In this document: positions 36,322 to 45,546 of the stretch, piece by piece
Layout of the letters: every line of letters begins with the position of its first letter
Numbering within the stretch: position 1 is the stretch's first letter
DNA from: Yamadazyma tenuis
Lineage: Eukaryota; Ascomycota; Pichiomycetes; Serinales; Debaryomycetaceae
Assembly (NCBI RefSeq): GCF_029203305.1
Contig: NC_089461.1
Coordinates: 124,001 to 188,000 of the forward strand
DNA: 64,000 bases
Direction: 5' to 3'
Position numbers and translations under genes: made by a program
The notes under the pieces: generated by a model
Databases searched by the model: none
What the model saw: the letters and a program-made list of their open reading frames with translations, nothing else
What the model was told of the DNA's origin: nothing

Positions 36322-38949
36322 ATGTGCAAAATGAATTCAGGTCAGGCCACCGGTACCGTGGTCGACAGGGAAGTGCTACCTACCGCCATCAACCCCGTTA
36401 ACTACAAAATCACCTTAGAACCCAATTTCTCCGATTTCACCTTTGACGGTGAAGAAACCATCATCTTGAATGTGGTTGAGGCAACCAAGGAAATCACCTT
36501 GAACACGTTGGAAATCGAGTACCTTCTTGTCAAGGTCAATGACATCGAAATCAGCTCGTCTGATTTTGTATTTGACGATGAGAAGCAAAGAATCACGTTC
36601 AAGTTACCTGATGTTTTAAAAGAAGGTTCTTCTTGTAACTTATACATCAAGTTCAAGGGGATTTTGAATGATCAAATGGCCGGGTTCTACAGATCCAGTT
36701 ATGTTGAGGATGGTGAAACCAAGTACTTGGCCACCACTCAATTCGAGCCAATTGATTGTAGAAGAGCTTTTCCTTCTTTTGACGAACCTGCTTTGAAAGC
36801 CACTTTTGACATCTCGTTAATTGCTAAAAAGTCCTTGACATGCTTGTCGAACATGGACGTTAAAGACACCATTTTATTGGGCGATGACAAGAAGAAGGTG
36901 GTGTTCAACACCACTCCAGTCATGTCCACGTACTTGGTGGCATTTATTGTTGGGGAATTGAACTATGTTGAAAACAATGACTACAGGGTCCCCATTAGAG
37001 TGTACTCGACTTCAGGGTCTGAAAAGTTGGGGGTCTACTCGGCAGAAATCTCTGCCAAAACCTTGGCTTTTTTCGACAAGAAGTTCGATATTCCTTACCC
37101 TTTACCCAAATGTGACTTGGTGGCCATCCACGATTTTGCTGCTGGGGCCATGGAAAACTATGGATTAATCACCTTCAGAACAGTCGAAGTATTGATTGAC
37201 CCCAAGGTCGCCGACGTCAACGGCTTGAAGAGAGTTACCGAGGTGGTAATGCACGAATTGGCCCATCAATGGTTTGGGAATTTGGTGACCATGGATTTCT
37301 GGGATGGTTTGTGGCTTAACGAAGGGTTTGCAACCTGGATGTCTTGGTACGCCTGTGATGCATTGTATCCAGACTGGAAGGTTTGGCAATCTTACGTTAC
37401 TGACGACTTACAACAAGCTTTAAGTTTGGATGGTTTAAGATCATCTCACCCTATTGAAGTGCCGTTGAAGAGAGCAAATGATGTTAATCAGATCTTTGAT
37501 TCTATCTCGTACGCCAAAGGTTCTTCCTTGTTGAAAATGATTTCTAATTGGTTGGGAGAGGAAACCTTCGTGAAGGGTGTCTCCAACTATTTGAAGAAGC
37601 ACAAATGGGGAAACACCAAGACTAGGGACTTATGGGAGTCTCTCTCTGACGTGAGTGGAAAGGATGTTAACACCATCATGGATATCTGGACCAAGAATGT
37701 TGGTTATCCATTGGTGACTGTGAAGGAGTTAGGAAACAATGAAATCGAAGTCACTCAGAACAGATTTTTGACAACCGGTGATGTCAAGGAAGAGGAAGAC
37801 CAGTTGATTTATCCGGTGTTTTTGACTATCAAGACGTCTAAAGGTGTTGATACTTCGGCTGTTTTGGATGTCAGAACCAAGAAATTCAAGTTGGATACTG
37901 ATGATGACTTTTTCAAGATCAATGCAGACCAAGCTTGTATTTACAGAACTGTCTACGAAAGTGATCGTTGGATTAAGTTGGGTAAAGCCGGTATTGAAGG
38001 TAAGTTATCGGTGGAAGACAAGGCTGGTTTGGTGGCTGATGCTGCTTCCTTAAGTACCTCTGGATTCCTTTCTACTTCCAGTTTGTTAAACTTGACCCAA
38101 TCATGGGCCAATGAAACCAACGATGTTGTTTGGTCAGAACTCACTTCCAACATTGGAAGCATCAAAGAAGCTTTCAAGTTTGAAGGTGCGGAATTCACTG
38201 AAGCTTTGCAATCATTTTCCATTGACTTGGTCCATCAAAAGTTGACTGAGCTTGGTCATGAATTTTCTGATTCTGATTCGTTTGGTGAACAAAGATTGAA
38301 GAAGTTGTTATTTGGAACTGCTGTTTCCTCCAACCATCCCAAATATGTTCAAATTTGTAAGGACTTATTTGAAAAGTTTGTTGGTGGGGACAAATCCGTT
38401 CTCAACTCCAATATCAGAGGTATTGTCTTCAATTGTGCTGCTAAAACTGGAGATGAGGCTACATTTGAGAAGCTTTTTGATATATATCAAAACCCTTCCA
38501 GTGCTGAAGAAAAGGTTTCTGCTTTAATTGCTTTGGGTGCATTTAGAGATGAAAAGATATTGGATAAGGTTTTAGACTTGTTATTCCAATTTGATGTTGT
38601 GAAAAAACAGGATACCTACAAACCAATGATTCTGATGAGAACCAATACAATTGGAGTTGAAAAGTTATGGGCTTGGTACACTACCAACTATGAAAAGCTT
38701 ATTGAAGCACATCCTCCTCAATTGTCGATGTTTGGTACCCTTACCAAGCTCTCTGTCGCTGGATTCGCCAAGAAGGAGCAGAAGGAAAAAGTGGTTGCTT
38801 TCTTTGAAGGTAAGGATTTGGCTTACTTCGACAAGAGCTTGGCTCAAGCTTTAGATGTAGTTACTTCCAAGATCTCCTGGGTCGAACGTGATTCAGACTC
38901 GATTCTTAGTTGGTTGTCTACGAATGGATATACCAAATCCAAGTTGTAA
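36322..38949 (+). CDS. APE2: M1 zinc aminopeptidase (Ape2/Aap1)
   Basis: Cytosolic or secreted-route alanine/leucine aminopeptidase. 875 residues: N-terminal beta domain with the substrate-recognition motif GAMENYGL, zinc site HELAHQWFGN then WLNEGF (HEXXH-X18-E), a catalytic Tyr region after SYAKGSSLLKM and a C-terminal helical domain. The length fits Sc Aap1 (856) and Ape2. Two ATGs (codons 1 and 4) are possible starts; no signal peptide is seen. I cannot separate APE2 from AAP1 by eye. Confidence 0.93.
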   Translation: MCKMNSGQATGTVVDREVLPTAINPVNYKITLEPNFSDFTFDGEETIILNVVEATKEITLNTLEIEYLLVKVNDIEISSSDFVFDDEKQRITFKLPDVLKEGSSCNLYIKFKGILNDQMAGFYRSSYVEDGETKYLATTQFEPIDCRRAFPSFDEPALKATFDISLIAKKSLTCLSNMDVKDTILLGDDKKKVVFNTTPVMSTYLVAFIVGELNYVENNDYRVPIRVYSTSGSEKLGVYSAEISAKTLAFFDKKFDIPYPLPKCDLVAIHDFAAGAMENYGLITFRTVEVLIDPKVADVNGLKRVTEVVMHELAHQWFGNLVTMDFWDGLWLNEGFATWMSWYACDALYPDWKVWQSYVTDDLQQALSLDGLRSSHPIEVPLKRANDVNQIFDSISYAKGSSLLKMISNWLGEETFVKGVSNYLKKHKWGNTKTRDLWESLSDVSGKDVNTIMDIWTKNVGYPLVTVKELGNNEIEVTQNRFLTTGDVKEEEDQLIYPVFLTIKTSKGVDTSAVLDVRTKKFKLDTDDDFFKINADQACIYRTVYESDRWIKLGKAGIEGKLSVEDKAGLVADAASLSTSGFLSTSSLLNLTQSWANETNDVVWSELTSNIGSIKEAFKFEGAEFTEALQSFSIDLVHQKLTELGHEFSDSDSFGEQRLKKLLFGTAVSSNHPKYVQICKDLFEKFVGGDKSVLNSNIRGIVFNCAAKTGDEATFEKLFDIYQNPSSAEEKVSALIALGAFRDEKILDKVLDLLFQFDVVKKQDTYKPMILMRTNTIGVEKLWAWYTTNYEKLIEAHPPQLSMFGTLTKLSVAGFAKKEQKEKVVAFFEGKDLAYFDKSLAQALDVVTSKISWVERDSDSILSWLSTNGYTKSKL

Positions 38950-38982
38950 TGGCATAATAATTATATATTATATATGATGAAT

Positions 38983-39756
38983 CTAAATGATGTCTACTTC
39001 CCTATGAAAGATGGCAAGGCTAAACTCAGCTTTGGCAATAATTCTCTTTGAAGTAGTAGTTAACTCCGGCTTAAACAACTTATCTGGATAAGTAGTTGGC
39101 TGGAACTTACACTTCTTGATATAGAAGTCCACTAACCCATGTTCACGTATAACATAAGCCTCTATCAATACCTTGTCGTACTTCTGGGATGAAATTTGTG
39201 GATTATTTGTGTACTCGAGAAACTTCAAGTTTTGAAGATAGTTTTCTACAACAAACTCGAAAGTCAAGCTACCCAAACTCCTCATGAATGATGTGAAAGC
39301 CGTCAATTCCAATGTCAATTGGTTGTCAAAGGTCTCCTTGACCAAATAGCCACTCGAAGCCAAAACTCGATACAAATCATCTTGCAAATCATAATCATCG
39401 TTTATCTCCTTTATCTTGACTTTACTGGCATTAAACCTGAGCTTTTCAAAGTATTCCTTGGGAATATCACAAGCATAAGCGTCTTGCAAACTTTGTGACT
39501 CTAAGTCAAAGTCTCTCTGTAATTTTCCACACACGTCCTTGGGTCCTAACAAAATGAACAAAAGTGCATCCAAATTGGCCTCAAGGTCTAAATCTGATAA
39601 GAAACTAGTTGGTGATGATATTCTCTTGCCGGAGACACACTCGTACTGGAAACGAGGTTTATCATAGGATTTGTTAACAAACTTGTAATATGGGGTCCAA
39701 TGCGATCTAGTGACAAGATAATTTTTGGGTAGAATTAGAAGTTCAAATTCAGACAT
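38983..39756 (-). CDS. Uncharacterised protein
   Basis: 257 residues, not recognised. It begins MSEFELLILPKNYLVTRSHWTPYYKFVN and is evenly mixed helix/strand in character with few low-complexity parts, so it looks globular. No signal peptide, transmembrane segment or known catalytic motif. It sits tail-to-tail with the aminopeptidase gene (33-bp gap) and 83 bp downstream of the next orphan on the same strand. Confidence 0.7.
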   Translation of the reverse strand: MSEFELLILPKNYLVTRSHWTPYYKFVNKSYDKPRFQYECVSGKRISSPTSFLSDLDLEANLDALLFILLGPKDVCGKLQRDFDLESQSLQDAYACDIPKEYFEKLRFNASKVKIKEINDDYDLQDDLYRVLASSGYLVKETFDNQLTLELTAFTSFMRSLGSLTFEFVVENYLQNLKFLEYTNNPQISSQKYDKVLIEAYVIREHGLVDFYIKKCKFQPTTYPDKLFKPELTTTSKRIIAKAEFSLAIFHREVDII

Positions 39757-39839
39757 GGATTAAAATGAGTAATCATTGAAATCTGCCAGTTTTGAAAATA
39801 CAAATTGAGTGAGATTTGAGATCATTATATACATACAAT

Positions 39840-41276
39840 CTATATACCTATATGCAAAAGCCTAAGAATGACTATGAACTGATTGGGTTGGAACGGAAAG
39901 GTCTCTCTAAACTCAATGATATGTTTCCATCTCTTCATGTTGATTGTACTTTCTTTGAATAGTTGATCCCATAAATGATAGCCTCCGAATCGACTCTTGA
40001 GAGTCTCTTTTTGGAGAATACCTAAGTTATGGGAGAAGTCTGCCCACACAATTATGCAGCCGATATAACATAATACCTTATAGTCAAAATCGTTACTGTG
40101 CACTTTCTTAGCACTTGGAGTGTACACTGAATTGTTATTCAAAGTCAATGCTTTGTACTTTGAGAAGGTATCGATGACGTCAGGATACTTCTTCAAGGTT
40201 ATGTTGATGGCCTTAGACTCATATAGAGCAGTATTGGTACAAAGATCTATGAACAGGTTTCTTGTAAGGTCATCTTGGAATATGTTTTCGTTTTCTGCCA
40301 TGAAGTTTAGTATAGATTTTAAACCTTTCTCTGCTTGATTCATGATAAGCTTTATTTTAATATCAGTAGGACTGAGCTTAAATATTTGTTCGTTGCTCAA
40401 CCCCAAAATGGTTTCAATTGGCTGTATTTTGGGCATTCTTTCGATATACTTTTTATTTGAATGTGTTGATTTGACCGGTTTAAGGGTGATGGAAAAGAGC
40501 ATTCCAGGCCCAGGAATTATTTTGGAGGTAGGAGGTACTTCAGCTGAAGATTCTGTAGCAGCCAGGCTCCTTGTATCACACGGCTCTCGGTGAGCTTCTG
40601 GTGGATTGGCCGGTTTGAATTTTGGTTCAGCTGGAACTAGTTCGTGTGCATTTTGAAGATCAGCCTCTTTGTTTTGTCCCTTCTTCTTTTTGGGTTTCCG
40701 AGACTTTTTGGGTGGGTTTTTGACAAGCAGTTCTCCATCTTTGAATGGCTCTATAGGTTCTTTGAGACTTAACTTGGACTTTTTACCCTTTGTCATACTT
40801 TTAGTCTTTATTGGTACCCTCACATCGATTTCTTTCAACACCACTTTTTCCGCCGGTAGAATTGACTCACCGAGTACATTACTGGATGCAGATGGCAGGA
40901 TGTGTTTGGGTGTATGGGTCAAAACCGTTTCTTCGGCTTTTTCAGAACAAACGTTTATAGCTTCTGCCCATGATACATCGCGTCTCACAACACTAGTCTC
41001 ATAGCCCTTCTCAGAGCCAATTGCTTTCCTAGATTTCACCACAACAATTGCCGGGGTCTGTTCTTGATAGAATGAATTATCAGCTTGCTCCGAACCCCAG
41101 GTATTTATGAGACTTACTTCATTATCTCGATAAAGCTCATCATTAACAACTGATACACTAGCAGAATTGGACGATTGGATATTGGTGGCCGTTTGAGTCA
41201 AGATATGGTTATCATCATGGGTAACCAGGTCGGGGACAAGGCAGTCATCAGCCCAATCAAAAGATAAGTCCTTCAT
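39840..41276 (-). CDS. Uncharacterised protein with basic linker and C-terminal helical domain
   Basis: 478 residues, not recognised. It starts with an acidic Trp-containing segment (MKDLSFDWADDCLVPDL). The middle (~175-255) is disordered and strongly basic (PPKKSRKPKKKKGQ), a likely nuclear or RNA-binding signal. The last ~190 residues appear folded and helical, including SPTDIKIKLIMNQAEKGL and WDQLFKESTINMKRWKHI. A WGSEQAD motif near residue 60 recalls short linear peptides but gives no function. Confidence 0.7.
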   Translation of the reverse strand: MKDLSFDWADDCLVPDLVTHDDNHILTQTATNIQSSNSASVSVVNDELYRDNEVSLINTWGSEQADNSFYQEQTPAIVVVKSRKAIGSEKGYETSVVRRDVSWAEAINVCSEKAEETVLTHTPKHILPSASSNVLGESILPAEKVVLKEIDVRVPIKTKSMTKGKKSKLSLKEPIEPFKDGELLVKNPPKKSRKPKKKKGQNKEADLQNAHELVPAEPKFKPANPPEAHREPCDTRSLAATESSAEVPPTSKIIPGPGMLFSITLKPVKSTHSNKKYIERMPKIQPIETILGLSNEQIFKLSPTDIKIKLIMNQAEKGLKSILNFMAENENIFQDDLTRNLFIDLCTNTALYESKAINITLKKYPDVIDTFSKYKALTLNNNSVYTPSAKKVHSNDFDYKVLCYIGCIIVWADFSHNLGILQKETLKSRFGGYHLWDQLFKESTINMKRWKHIIEFRETFPFQPNQFIVILRLLHIGI

Positions 41277-41415
41277 AAATCACTAACAGCAGAGCTTCAT
41301 ACAAAATGCAAATAAAGCTCGCTTCGCAAAGCGCGGTTTGTTTTGAATATATGCTCTTTATATTTTTTGAGAGGAGTTTATAGGAATCTAAACTATAAAA
41401 AAGGTTCCAGGTTGC

Positions 41416-43592
41416 TTAGAAAGAAGCAACAAAAGATTCGGTGACAGTCTTCAACTTAGCCAAAGCTTCCTTGGACAATTCACCCTTTTCTCTGATGGTG
41501 TCCAAGATTTCAGCTTCACTAGATTTCAAGTGAGACAAGAAAGCGTCTTCAAATTCACCGATTCTGCTCAATTCAACGGCATCCAAGAAACCGTTAACAC
41601 CAGCGTAAATCAAAGGAACTTGTTCTTCAGCAGCCATTGGAGAGTATTGGTTTTGCTTCAACAATTGAGTCAATCTTTCACCTCTAGCCAAGGTTTGCTT
41701 GGTAGAAGCATCCAAATCAGAACCGAATTGAGCGAAAGCAGCAACTTCTCTGTATTGAGCCAAGAACAATTTCAAGGAACCGGCAACTTGCTTCATAGCC
41801 TTAACTTGAGCAGCGGAACCAACTCTGGAAACGGACAAACCAACATTAATAGCTGGTCTAATACCCTTGTAGAACAATTCAGCTTCCAAGAAAATTTGAC
41901 CATCAGTAATAGAAATAACATTGGTTGGAATATAAGCGGAAACATCACCACCTTGAGTTTCAATAATTGGCAAGGCAGTCAAAGAACCACCTCCCAATTT
42001 TGGGTGCATCTTAGCAGCTCTTTCTAACAATCTAGAGTGCAAGTAGAAAACATCACCAGGGTAAGCTTCTCTTCCAGGTGGTCTTCTCAACAACAAGGAC
42101 AATTGACGGTAAGCAACAGCTTGCTTAGACAAATCATCGTAGATGATCAAGGCGTGTTTTCCATTGTCTCTGAACCATTCACCAATTGCACAACCAGTGA
42201 AAGGAGCAATATATTGTAATGGAGCAGCTTCAGAAGCAGTGGCAGCAATAATAATAGAGTATTTAAGGGCATCGTTTTGTTCCAAGGTTTGAACCAATTG
42301 GGCAACGGTGGATCTCTTTTGACCAACAGCAACGTAAACACAGTATAATTTCTTGGATTCATCAGCACCTTGGTTCCATTTCTTTTGGTTCAAGATGGTG
42401 TCCAAAGCAACAGCGGTTTTACCGGTTTGTCTGTCACCAATGATCAATTCTCTTTGACCTCTACCAATTGGCACCAAAGCGTCGACGGACTTCAAACCAG
42501 TTTGCATAGGTTCGTGGACAGAGGTTCTTGGTAAAATACCTGGAGCCTTAACTTGAGCTCTGGAAGAAGAAGAAGCGTTCAATGGTCCCTTACCATCAAT
42601 TGGGTTACCCAAACCATCAACAACTCTTCCCAACAATTCTGGACCAGTTGGAACTTCAACAATCTTACCTGTTCTCTTGACGGTTTCACCTTCCTTAACC
42701 AAGGCATCGGAACCAAACAACACAATACCGACTTGTCCGGCTTCCAAGTTCAAGGCCATACCCTTGACACCAGAAGAAAATTCAACCAATTCTTCGGCTC
42801 TACAGTTGTTCAAACCAAAAACTCTAGCAATACCATCACTATAGTCATATTGTTAGTAAATTATTATTGGTATAGGTGTGGTCAACGGTGGTTGAGAAAT
42901 TTTGGACGTCTCATAAATCTCATGAATTTTTACATTTTCATTGGTCGAGCACGAATCCGAACCCGATCTCGATATCCAATTCCATCATAATTTGAAATCT
43001 CCACCTCCAAATCTTCTTTCCACTAGGTACAGTAAGAATCAGGTGATATGAAACATGAGTATACGCCTCTATATCTCATTGATTCATTTGTACTCGTCAA
43101 AGACCTCATAAATTAAAATTGAAAACATACCCAACGGACAAAACTCTACCGGTTTCGTTTAAGTTAGCTTCATCGGAAACACCTCTGATTCTTTCTTCCA
43201 AGATGGAGGAAACTTCAGTTGGAGCAGCCTTAGCAGAAGCAAATCTCTGCAAGGTAACTTGTGGACGAGCCTAAAATAAATCGTTAGTATGGGTCTCGGA
43301 AGAAATAACATCAAAAACATGGACAACAATTGCATACGAATGGCCATCAAATGAATTGGTGACATGGTAGACTAATTCAAATACGGCACGGTTGATGAAT
43401 AGACAAACAATTGAATTGTCAATTGGATCCGGCGAGTTCCTGCTGATTTTGGTGGAATGGTGTCAGTGTCAGCAATTGGGGCAATTGCAAGCACTGACGA
43501 CAGTTTTTGATACATACAATTCTCAAAGCAGATCTAGACAAAGCTGGCAAAGATCTGGAAGCAGAACGTAACATAGAACGAGAAGATAACAT
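41416..43592 (-). CDS. ATP1: F1F0 ATP synthase alpha subunit, two introns
   Basis: Alpha subunit of mitochondrial F1. Exons on the minus strand: 43592-43518, 43270-43131 and 42838-41416, totalling 545 residues, the same as Sc Atp1. Exon 1 encodes the Arg/Ser-rich presequence and ends LRI; exon 2 begins [16 protein letters not shown] and ends LSVG across a phase-2 junction into exon 3, [17 protein letters not shown]. The introns (247 and 292 nt) both have GTATGT donors, TACTAAC branches (complement of 43283-43289 and 42852-42858) and TAG acceptors. P-loop GDRQTGKT and [13 protein letters not shown] are intact. Codon bias is extreme and I saw no CTG. Confidence 0.96.
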
Positions 43593-44538
43593 TGTTAATA
43601 TTCTTTCAACGAAGTTGTTTAAAAAAACAAGTTTTCAATTTTTGGAAAAACTGAAAATTTTATATTTTAATTTGTCGAGCCTGGGTTTTCCAGTGAGCCA
43701 ATGAGAATTCCTGCTGCCGTTTTGTGTTATTTCCACCCTTTATATTTAGTGCGACTCAAATGTTGGTATAGACAATTTGAGTGGGCGATCGGGTTTTAGG
43801 TGGGGTGGATGTGGAGGGGGGATATGGCAGCGAGAAATAAGCCCCGGAATTGCCTGAAAGAGGTTGTGTATAGTTAGAGGAGAGTTATGGAAAGCTGTGG
43901 ACGTGTTTACAGGTCTTGGAGGAGGAATTGTGTGTATGTTTCTGCGTTTATTGGTTCCGGAGATAGTTGCAAATTTCGCAGTTGAAGACGATATAAGAGT
44001 ATACATAAAAAGGAGTATAATACTCAAAGATTGGTAAGCTTTAGGGTTATTCACAATGTCTAGAATCCCACTACTTCTTGAATACTTCCTTTCTTGAACG
44101 CCTTTTTTGCGTTTGAACTGCAATGTAGATACGTGATAATGCTTAAATACCTTGAAGAACATGAGTACTGTTCTGTGGCTAGAAAGCTTCGCCCGGTAAG
44201 CTGGTATGGATGTTTCTATATTACATGGACTCAGATCCTCCCATTAGAAGACAGTTTAGACTGTTAGGGAAACGTATTGTTCTCCAAAGCCTTGTATTGG
44301 CCACTAAAATACCAAAAACTCAATAAAAGACGAAGTCGAGAGGTACCCTTACGACTAAAAAGTGATGAATATTCAATAGAGCCATCACCTGTCCCATTCT
44401 CCATTTTTCACCTCTCTCTCGCTACAAATACCTTATTAATACAATCTCCCCAGTTTCTTATCTCACACCATACGTAGGAGTGAGAATCGAAAAATTCAGT
44501 GAAAAATTTTATTGTAAGATCCTATACTCAAACCAAAT
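43593..44538. promoter_or_regulatory. ATP1 upstream region with CCAAT box
   Basis: 946 bp between ATP1 and the divergent gene at 44539. A CCAAT (43698-43702) lies 106 bp upstream of the ATP1 ATG, a plausible Hap-complex site. An AT-rich T/A tract covers 43600-43680. Open frames here lack credible protein character, so I see no gene. Confidence 0.45.
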
Positions 44539-45471
44539 ATGAGCAAACATTTAGTGTATAGGTCTGTGAGAACGTTTGCTACAGACAACAAATCTCCTTT
44601 CTTGTCTGATATATTGGCTCGAATCGAGAAAATCAACTTGAACAAGGATTCCTTCCAAAAGGACACTCAAAAGAAACCCAGAAGAAGAACACCAAACAAA
44701 CCAAAGGCTGATATTACTTCCGCTGGGGCCAAAAATTCATTGAAAGAAGACATCACGTCACCTGTAGTAGACAAGAAGGCTTCTTCTTCTGCTGATGGAA
44801 GTTTTAAACTCCAAAAGATCAAATTTGCAGATCATCCCTTGTTCTCTGGTAAATTGGACAGATCCAAGTTCACCAGAACCGACCAGAGTCCAAGGAGGAA
44901 CACCCAGAGACCCAGAACAAGACCAGATGGAGTTAACACCTCCACCACAAAGGGTACTACTTCCCGCCCCAACAGATCACCTAGACCCAAAAGGGACTCA
45001 AAGCCCTCTAGAACAGCCAAAGGTTTGGACGACGACCGTATTTTTTCAAGAACAGTGGAACCAAAAAGCTACAGCCCATCTCTAACCAACCATTTCTTGT
45101 ACGGAAAGCCCACCACCGTGCAAATGAACTTGACTTCCAGAATAACAAGTTTAATCAAATCTCAATTACTTGGTTCCAAATATCCCTTCAAATTGCCTAG
45201 ATCAATAATCGAAGCAGCTCCTGCTGAAACGTCAAATAGATTTTTACTCAGTTCTTCATCCTACTCCTTGGAATTAGATCAAGAAAAGGTCAGAACTGAG
45301 TTCAACACCATTGTTAAGGGTCAAGCTACCAAAATAGCTGGGGACTCCAATGCTGTAAAGCTCTTGAACCAAAACCCTACGGTGAACTTGAGTGCAAAAT
45401 CCAAGATGGCAAGCATAATTCAAGAACAAAAATTCCATGATCTCTTCAAAGATGCTTCGTGGAAACTGTAA
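44539..45471 (+). CDS. Basic mitochondrial-type protein, possibly mitoribosomal
   Basis: 310 residues, member of no family I can name firmly. The start MSKHLVYRSVRTFATDNKSP reads as a cleavable mitochondrial presequence with a typical RTFAT end. A Lys/Arg/Pro-rich disordered middle follows (~40-155; KKPRRRTPNKPK, RRNTQRPRTRP), then a more structured C-terminal half (LTNHFLYGKPTTVQMNL, KYPFKLPRSIIEAAP). The composition fits a small-subunit mitoribosomal protein of the Rsm28 or Mrp13 sort, which is inference only. Confidence 0.72.
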   Translation: MSKHLVYRSVRTFATDNKSPFLSDILARIEKINLNKDSFQKDTQKKPRRRTPNKPKADITSAGAKNSLKEDITSPVVDKKASSSADGSFKLQKIKFADHPLFSGKLDRSKFTRTDQSPRRNTQRPRTRPDGVNTSTTKGTTSRPNRSPRPKRDSKPSRTAKGLDDDRIFSRTVEPKSYSPSLTNHFLYGKPTTVQMNLTSRITSLIKSQLLGSKYPFKLPRSIIEAAPAETSNRFLLSSSSYSLELDQEKVRTEFNTIVKGQATKIAGDSNAVKLLNQNPTVNLSAKSKMASIIQEQKFHDLFKDASWKL

Positions 45472-45546
45472 ATAGTTACTTGTATATTCATGAAATAGAA
45501 GTATCATTCTTCATAAACGAACAAATCAAAGTATAAAAGAGTGGGC

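Noticed and set aside
40342..41004. Plus-strand frames of 83 and 111 codons inside the orphan at 39840-41276
   Set aside because: They mirror the opposite-strand reading frame of a longer credible gene, with hydrophobic composition that results from complementing Lys/Glu codons.
43746..44162. 138-codon minus-strand frame upstream of ATP1
   Set aside because: Pro/His/Ser-rich composition without domain character, lying across the ATP1 promoter with its CCAAT region close by; most likely chance.
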